Below, piece by piece: positions 32,032 to 36,228 of a DNA stretch of 36,228 bases. A program made the position numbers and the translations under genes. The first letter of the stretch is position 1, and each line of letters starts with the position of its first letter. Origin of the DNA: Bacteriovoracaceae bacterium (lineage in GTDB: Bacteria > Bdellovibrionota > Bacteriovoracia > Bacteriovoracales > Bacteriovoracaceae). Where the stretch lies: assembly GCA_023954635.1 (NCBI GenBank), contig JAGSHI010000025.1:1-36228 (forward strand). The letters are read 5' to 3'. The notes beneath the pieces are model-generated. The model saw only the letters and a program-made list of their open reading frames with translations. It made no database searches and was not told where the DNA came from.

Positions 32032-33828
32032 ATGAAAAGTTTATTAGTCAGTTTGTTGATGATATTTTCTTCTCAATCTATCGCGAATTCAAATCCATGT
32101 GTTGAACAAACAGATGAAATGGGACAAAAATGGGCTGCCAAAGAAGGCAGGTCTCAGGCCGGCGGCTGGATCTTCTTTACGGGCAGGGGCTACGGAGAAA
32201 GTCGTGAAGAATCCTACTTTCTATCTGAAGGGCAGGCCCTTAAAAGGTTGATTCAAGAGTGTAGATTTGTTCACAAATTCGCCAAATTCAATGAGCGCTG
32301 TGATGAAGAACTCAGTGGGAAGGTTTCATCTTTTGTACGAGTAAGTGTTCGTGATGATAATTGCAAAGAAACGTCTGGAAGTGATGAGAAGAAATATCAA
32401 AATCCAGAATTAAATATACAATTTGTTAATTATAAGAAAAAAATAGCTGCAAAACTAAGTAGTAAATATTCAAGCACTAAAGAAAAGGAAATTGATTCAA
32501 AAATTCAAAAAATTAATAATCAATTGAATCAACTTGTCATGCAAAAGAGGCAAGGAAATATTAACCAAACAATTAAACAAAAAAATCAAGAGATCATTGA
32601 TTTAAAAAGACAACTCTTTCAAAGTGCAAAGTCATGTAAGTCCAAAACAACTTGTTATGACTTAGCAGAAAAGAAAATTTCACAAGGAGAATATTATCCG
32701 GCAGCAGTTTATGCCCTTGATGCTTGTGAAAGATACGGCAGTGGTAAGGCGTGTAATCTTTACGGTGTTATATATAGAGACAATTTTCATAAAGTCCTAA
32801 AGTCCAAAGATGGATTTAAAAAAGGTTGTAATCTAAAATATGCAGAAAGTTGTTATAACCTAGGTCTCTTATTCTTTCCGGGAAAAACAAAAGAACAGGG
32901 GCTCAATTATTTGAAACTTGGCTGTGATCTTGGATATGGTCTTAGTTGTACTAAGTATGTTTCTCGTCGGTATAGAGACGGAAAGCAAATTTGGAAGAAC
33001 AAGAAAATTGTGAAAAGTCTTTATTCATTAATGGATAAGGCTTGCTTAAATCACAAAGATCCCAAGGTTTGCATAAGTGCTTCTGAAAAAGCTTCTAATT
33101 TAGTTAGCATGAAGAATGAGAATAAAGCATTGGAGTACGCAAAGTATGCATGCTTAAACTTAAAAAGTCTTGCTGGTTGTAATCGTTTATCAAAAGTTTA
33201 TTACTGGCCCAAGTTTAAGAATTTAAAACTTATGGAAAAGTATGGATTAATGTCTTGCTCGCCAGAATATCTAGAAGGCTGCTATGACTTAGCGAGTTTT
33301 TATGAATACACACTTAAAGATAAGATCAAACAGATTAAATATCTACAAATGGCTTGTGACCAAAACTACGGCCGAGCTTGCGCCGGGGTAGGTCTTTTTT
33401 ATGATCGGAAGCTAGATATTAACAACGCTCGTATTTACTACCATAAAGCTTGTATTATGAAAGAAAGTCGAGGTTGTGGTTTCCTTGCTCATCTTGAAAA
33501 ATATCATTTTAAAAACCTTGTGGCGTCTAGAAATGCCTATCAGATGGGTTGTGACCTTGGTGGTCACCAGGCCTTAGAGAACTGTGCAGGAATTGCCATG
33601 CTAAATATTGAAAAACATGGATTCAATAATCGCGATTGGAATTTAATTGATCAAGCATGTCACAGAGATAAAAGAGGTATGTCTAGAACAGTATCCGGAT
33701 GTTTTAATCGAGCTATTATTGAAGAGAAATATAAAAAGAATAAGAAAGCGGCAAAAATTTTTTACAAAGACGCTTGTGAATTAAAATGGGCACGTGTCAT
33801 TAATGAGATTGCTTGTAAAAAAATGTAA
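32032..33828 (+). CDS. Secreted Cys-rich Sel1/Hcp-like repeat protein
   Basis: 598 residues with signal peptide (about 1-18, ending SIA). The N-terminal domain (about 20-115, with GWIFFTGRGYGESREESYF) is followed by a short coiled coil (about 140-200). A long series of Sel1-type helical repeats, each with a Cys pair, follows: for example GFKKGCNLKYAESCYNLG, YLKLGCDLGYGLSC, QMACDQNYGRACAGVG, YYHKACIMKESRGCG. This is the pattern of the Helicobacter cysteine-rich (Hcp) proteins, which form disulfide-locked solenoids that bind other molecules. GAGG lies five nt before the ATG. Composition is very AT-rich in the middle. Confidence 0.82.
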   Translation: MKSLLVSLLMIFSSQSIANSNPCVEQTDEMGQKWAAKEGRSQAGGWIFFTGRGYGESREESYFLSEGQALKRLIQECRFVHKFAKFNERCDEELSGKVSSFVRVSVRDDNCKETSGSDEKKYQNPELNIQFVNYKKKIAAKLSSKYSSTKEKEIDSKIQKINNQLNQLVMQKRQGNINQTIKQKNQEIIDLKRQLFQSAKSCKSKTTCYDLAEKKISQGEYYPAAVYALDACERYGSGKACNLYGVIYRDNFHKVLKSKDGFKKGCNLKYAESCYNLGLLFFPGKTKEQGLNYLKLGCDLGYGLSCTKYVSRRYRDGKQIWKNKKIVKSLYSLMDKACLNHKDPKVCISASEKASNLVSMKNENKALEYAKYACLNLKSLAGCNRLSKVYYWPKFKNLKLMEKYGLMSCSPEYLEGCYDLASFYEYTLKDKIKQIKYLQMACDQNYGRACAGVGLFYDRKLDINNARIYYHKACIMKESRGCGFLAHLEKYHFKNLVASRNAYQMGCDLGGHQALENCAGIAMLNIEKHGFNNRDWNLIDQACHRDKRGMSRTVSGCFNRAIIEEKYKKNKKAAKIFYKDACELKWARVINEIACKKM

Positions 33829-33869
33829 TCTATTGAAAAAGTCTCTCTGCAAGTATTTAATCTCTGATT

Positions 33870-33943
33870 GTAGTACTTTGTAGTTATTTTCATTTTTCAA
33901 TTAACAATTTAAATTAGTAACGAGGCAATCACCACCTCCACCA
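33870..33943 (+). repeat. 74-nt cassette recombination module, copy 2
   Basis: GTAGTACTTTGTA at 33870-33882; preceded by T, it gives TGTAGT at 33869 and again at 33879. It ends TCACCACCTCCACCA (33929-33943), one base different from the 15-bp core. This is the most diverged middle (TTTTC and TTTTCA in place of TTTCG and TTTCGC, AACAA in place of AGCAA), yet the total length is again 74. Confidence 0.78.
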
Positions 33944-33954
33944 CGGTCTGCGAA

Positions 33955-33968
33955 TTTGATATATCAAA
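33955..33968. repeat. Perfect 14-bp palindrome in cassette 3 leader
   Basis: TTTGATATATCAAA, 11 nt after the core of module 2. It could be an operator or part of the left-end recombination site. It is not shared with the other cassettes. Confidence 0.4.
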
Positions 33969-34070
33969 AACTGTAGAGAGGAGGTATAGTTCTAACTTGT
34001 AGCAAAGTATTTAATATATAATAAACTTGAGATTGGAACATGTCATAGTACCTTTTCTGGATGGATCTTT

Positions 34071-35570
34071 ATGAAAGCGATTTACTTAGTAGCACTTTTT
34101 CTATTCGTTAGCTGCGCCGGTTACAAAACTCAATTTGATTCTCAATCTAAAAGTATTGAAGGACAGTTTTGGGATGATTTTGAGCACTTATGTTTAAATC
34201 AAAATATGTCGGCTTATAAGAAGAGCACTTATAATAATAAAGACTACCACGATAATGTGACTCCAGCAGTTCCAGAGGAGTTCAGTGGCCATCTCCATGC
34301 GGAAGTTAAAAAGATTGAGGAAATTAAGCACAAGTATAACCTTGTGGGTCCAATCGTTCCCCCGCCTAGTGCTCTAAGGTCAGACAACCGTCTTTCTAAA
34401 GAGATTAAAAAAACCGGCTCCTTTCGGGCGGCTCAAGGTAGGCTCATTCAGCTGGATAAGCGTTGTTATCGAAGCGCTGAAAATCGGCAAAGTTGTCTAG
34501 AACATCTCTACTCCCGGAGGATGACTTATCCCTATAGAGTATCCTGCAAATTAAAATATAAAACGATGGAAAAAAGTAATGAAAAAGGGCGGAAGGCTTT
34601 AATCGAAGAATTTGGCAAGAGATACGGCCCCCAAGCTTTAGAAGTGGGACGAGTAGTTTCTTCTAGAAGTTGGACCCATGTCCGTTGGGATGATGCCTTG
34701 ATTTTTCTAATGCGCGATAATCTTTCGATTTTTCTAATTGGCTTTAGTGAAGATTTCAAAACAGAGATTCAGCTCTTAACTTTTTCAGACTCATTTCCCA
34801 TCACAAAAGAAAAAATTATGGGAAAAACAGAAGTCTTAGATTTGTCACCCATGGGGCTAGAGCACGTGAAAGGAAATATGAAAGTTACTTTGGATTATTT
34901 TAATCGTATTTCCAACCGTGCCGCCAGATATGCCGCAAAAAACTGGGCGAATATGCCGACTGCATCGTCCCCGGACTATGGAAGTGGATTTAAGGATGCG
35001 CTTTCTTACGGTCGCTCAACTCATAAGAGTATTCTCAAAAACTCCTACTCCAATAAATATGGCAGCGGCAGCAAGCCCAGAATTTCAGGCAAGGCTAGTA
35101 AGTACAGCTCTTCTGTTAGCTCCGCCCCTGTCAAAGCCTCACCTATAGTGCGAGTTAAGAATTTAAACACCAACGCTTATTACGGCGTGACAAAAGGTTC
35201 CTCCGGCTCAGCCGCGGACCCTGCCTCCTCTGCTTCCAGCGCGGGGGGCGCTGCCAATGCTAATGCTAATAAAAAAAGCAATGCTAAGCACCCAATGATT
35301 ACTTGTTATAAATCCGGCGCAGAATCAACAAAGCAGCTTCCCCTTGGCAAGAAGTATGGCCTTACTGCTAATACCAAGCTGATCAAAAATGTCCCGGCCA
35401 TTTGCAAGTTCAACTCAGGCCCGAAAAGGTTCTTCGTACCTATCTACAGTATAAAGATAGACGTGTTTCCAAGCTGCAGCGATGTGGTTCTCAATCATAG
35501 CTCCATATCCGCCGCAAAAGAGGAATGGCTTTCCGCTAACAAACATTGTTCATTTGGAAATATCTTATAA
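34071..35570 (+). CDS. Lipoprotein of unknown function with low-complexity linker
   Basis: 499 residues with lipobox FVSC (C15). The N-terminal part (about 20-290) is mixed alpha/beta with no family I recognise. It is followed by a Ser/Gly/Tyr/Ala-rich linker (about 300-410, with NKYGSGSKPRISGKASKYSS and SSASSAGGAANANANKKS) and a small C-terminal Cys-containing domain (about 410-499). Base composition is unusual: the 120 nt at 35161-35280 are about 54 percent G+C by hand count, far above the neighbouring genes, and GCC, TCC and GGC codons are frequent. This points to an origin outside the host lineage. Confidence 0.68.
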   Translation: MKAIYLVALFLFVSCAGYKTQFDSQSKSIEGQFWDDFEHLCLNQNMSAYKKSTYNNKDYHDNVTPAVPEEFSGHLHAEVKKIEEIKHKYNLVGPIVPPPSALRSDNRLSKEIKKTGSFRAAQGRLIQLDKRCYRSAENRQSCLEHLYSRRMTYPYRVSCKLKYKTMEKSNEKGRKALIEEFGKRYGPQALEVGRVVSSRSWTHVRWDDALIFLMRDNLSIFLIGFSEDFKTEIQLLTFSDSFPITKEKIMGKTEVLDLSPMGLEHVKGNMKVTLDYFNRISNRAARYAAKNWANMPTASSPDYGSGFKDALSYGRSTHKSILKNSYSNKYGSGSKPRISGKASKYSSSVSSAPVKASPIVRVKNLNTNAYYGVTKGSSGSAADPASSASSAGGAANANANKKSNAKHPMITCYKSGAESTKQLPLGKKYGLTANTKLIKNVPAICKFNSGPKRFFVPIYSIKIDVFPSCSDVVLNHSSISAAKEEWLSANKHCSFGNIL

Positions 35571-35586
35571 AAATTAGCAGAGAAAT

Positions 35587-35937
35587 ATGAATAGTAAATC
35601 TCCAAAAAAAAATGATTTTTTAAATTATTCTTTTAGGGGAAAGCTTTGGAAAGATAAAGGAAAGGGGGCCTGGCACTTTATTACTATCTCCAAAAAACTT
35701 TCTAATGAAATTAGAAAAGCACACAAAGACTCTGAAGAAGGGTGGGGACGATTAAGGACTACTGCTTCCATATGTGAGACCACTTGGAATACTTCGATGT
35801 GGTTCGATACTAAAGCTGGGGCCTACCTTCTACCGATTAATTCAACTGTTCGAAAAAAGGAAAAATTATCTGACGGGGAATCTATTGAAGTTCATTTAGA
35901 GTTCAACTTAGATAAATGGATGTTGAATAAGCAGTAA
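35587..35937 (+). CDS. DUF1905 protein
   Basis: 116 residues, cytoplasmic. Matches the DUF1905 beta-barrel pattern: FRGKLWKDKGKGAWHFITI, then GWGRLRTTASICETTWNTSM, then AYLLPINSTVRKKEKLSDGE and a final strand VHLEFNLD. Function of the family is unknown; it often occurs next to or fused with YdeI-type proteins. It starts 16 nt after the lipoprotein stop and so shares its message. Its composition is AT-rich, unlike the upstream gene, so the two may have been joined secondarily. The stop is 14 nt before the third 74-nt module. Confidence 0.8.
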   Translation: MNSKSPKKNDFLNYSFRGKLWKDKGKGAWHFITISKKLSNEIRKAHKDSEEGWGRLRTTASICETTWNTSMWFDTKAGAYLLPINSTVRKKEKLSDGESIEVHLEFNLDKWMLNKQ

Positions 35938-35951
35938 GAATGTGGGGCATT

Positions 35952-36025
35952 GTAGTATTTTGTAGTCCTTTCGGATTTCGCATTAGCAAAAACATAGTAT
36001 TACGGACGTCCCACCACCTCCACCA
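35952..36025 (+). repeat. 74-nt cassette recombination module, copy 3
   Basis: GTAGTATTTTGTA (35952-35964), preceded by T so that TGTAGT occurs at 35951 and 35961. Then TTTCG, TTTCGC, AGCAAAAACAT, a variable part including GGACGT, and the core CCACCACCTCCACCA (36011-36025). The GGACGT just before the core is also found before the T-arm in tmRNA, a possible trace of past exchange or chance. Confidence 0.8.
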
Positions 36026-36027
36026 GT

Positions 36028-36050
36028 ACGACTCGACGAGTCAGTTTTTT
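36028..36050 (+). terminator. Left-end dyad of cassette 4, terminator-like
   Basis: ACGACTCGACGAGTCA (GACTC/GAGTC stem, three-nt loop) followed by GTTTTTT. It could stop transcription coming from cassette 3 and matches the cassette 1 dyad at 13 of 16 positions. The stem is short, so termination strength is uncertain. Confidence 0.45.
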
Positions 36051-36067
36051 ATTGGTAAGTTACCAAT
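36051..36067. repeat. Palindrome overlapping the start of the cassette 4 gene
   Basis: ATTGGTAA (36051-36058) and TTACCAAT (36060-36067) are a perfect inverted repeat around one base, ending immediately before the GTG start at 36068. It could be a repressor operator. Confidence 0.45.
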
Positions 36068-36228
36068 GTGAATGCCATTAAATTTCTTTTTATATTTTTT
36101 CTTAGTTCTTGTTTAAGTTCTTCAGTTAAATTGGAACCTTTTTCTTCCAAGTTGCTTAAAAACAAAAACTATCAAGATGAGTCCTTTTCATTTTCTTCAG
36201 AGTTTAAAATTGTTCAATGGTATAAAAA
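36068..36228 (+). CDS. Lipoprotein, N-terminal part (cut by the window end)
   Basis: An open frame from GTG at 36068 to the window end, at least 53 codons. It begins MNAIKFLFIFFLSSC, a typical lipoprotein leader with lipobox and C15, followed by a Ser/Lys-rich segment. The GTG is used because the ATG two bases upstream is followed directly by a stop in its own frame. The ribosome binding site is weak. Family cannot be told from the part present. Confidence 0.6.
   Translation, partial: MNAIKFLFIFFLSSCLSSSVKLEPFSSKLLKNKNYQDESFSFSSEFKIVQWYK

Larger units (their letters stand above)
31959..33943 (+). mobile_element. tmRNA-anchored gene cassette 2 (Sel1-like)
   Basis: 1985 bp between cores, one gene (32032-33828) on the same strand as ssrA, closed by the second 74-nt module. 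The 41 nt between the stop and that module hold nothing recognisable. The left end after the core (TATGAACGCTTCGCAT) has an imperfect dyad but does not match that of cassette 1. Confidence 0.7.
33944..36025 (+). mobile_element. tmRNA-anchored gene cassette 3 (lipoprotein and DUF1905)
   Basis: 2082 bp between cores, with two plus-strand genes (34071-35570, 35587-35937) and the third 74-nt module. The 127-nt leader has a 14-bp perfect palindrome TTTGATATATCAAA (33955-33968) and an AT-rich promoter-like stretch (34003-34028), so this cassette may carry its own promoter. The first gene is GC-richer than its surroundings; the second is not. Confidence 0.7.
36026..36228 (+). mobile_element. Gene cassette 4 (left end only)
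   Basis: Begins after the third module core and runs off the window. It opens with the dyad shared with cassette 1, a run of six T, a second palindrome and a lipoprotein gene start. Whether another 74-nt module or a recombinase gene follows cannot be seen. Confidence 0.55.

Noticed and set aside
34003-34028. TTGTAG and TATAAT-like boxes as a firm promoter for cassette 3
   Set aside because: Box spacing is 14 or 16 depending on the -10 chosen and the region is simply AT-rich; kept only as a remark in the cassette entry.
31885-36025. The 74-nt modules as tRNA or tRNA-like genes (length near 76, ends in CCA)
   Set aside because: The 5' end cannot pair with the 3' CACCTCC, no T-loop GTTCGA is present, and the middle has no anticodon arm.
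31885-36025. The modules as integron attC sites
   Set aside because: No GTTRRRY/RYYYAAC boxes and no long imperfect stem between the two ends were found by eye; the right end equals the ssrA 3' end, which points to a tRNA-gene-type integrase site.
31944-36025. Partial duplications of tmRNA by slippage or unequal exchange
   Set aside because: Identity to tmRNA stops at the 15-16 bp core, while the 59 nt before it are shared only among the three downstream copies.

Overview
The window is a compact, AT-rich bacterial chromosome segment. It has many lipoproteins and secreted enzymes, a Tol-Pal cluster, multihaem cytochrome genes and housekeeping genes. The style (many cell-envelope lipoproteins, secreted proteases, HExxH-protease/barrel proteins, very tight gene packing) suggests a Bdellovibrio-and-like organism, most likely of the Bacteriovorax/Halobacteriovorax group. 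That placement is an inference from protein style; no rRNA is present to confirm it.

Layout. 1-4.5 kb: hpt, a GHMP-family kinase, an unrecognised protein, a small membrane protein, a CaCA-type Na+/Ca2+ antiporter and a RimJ/L-type acetyltransferase. 4.5-8.1 kb (minus strand): a tight tsaD-rsmA-FadL-like-smpB operon for tRNA modification, rRNA methylation, an outer-membrane protein and trans-translation. 8.3-12.4 kb: an alpha/beta-hydrolase lipoprotein, then a minus-strand pal-DUF4398-CpoB-like-multihaem lipoprotein operon. 12.5-17.3 kb: a large secreted HExxH protease with a C-terminal barrel, glycerate 2-kinase and a trypsin-like protease. 17.3-24 kb: MscS channel, secreted proteins, an OppA-like binding protein with a CPXCG zinc-ribbon gene, outer-membrane proteins, and a short lipoprotein gene (52 codons) hidden antisense to a DUF3592 gene. 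24-31 kb: a small secreted Cys-containing protein behind a sigma-54-like promoter, a Gly-rich lipoprotein, a giant papain-like protein whose Cys and His/Asn are about 900 residues apart, and a Cys-rich lipoprotein. 31.0-31.4 kb: ssrA (tmRNA).

The most interesting region is 31.4-36.2 kb. The last 15-16 bp of ssrA (CCACCACCTCCACCA) recur three more times downstream, at 31944, 33929 and 36011. Each downstream copy is the 3' end of a 74-nt module that aligns without gaps to the other two, starts with GTAGTAYTTTGTA and has no counterpart in tmRNA itself. Between these sites lie one- or two-gene units, all in the same orientation as ssrA: DUF1801; a Sel1/Hcp-like Cys-rich secreted protein; a lipoprotein plus DUF1905; and the start of another lipoprotein. 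No recombinase is encoded in the window. I read this as a tandem array of small non-autonomous gene cassettes, each with its own recombination site, stacked on the 3' end of tmRNA. It resembles an integron in logic but has no attC-like sequence and uses ssrA as the anchor. Its partner smpB lies 26 kb away in the same window.

Coordinates, motifs and spacings were read by eye. Families are assigned from recognisable motifs, not from database searches.
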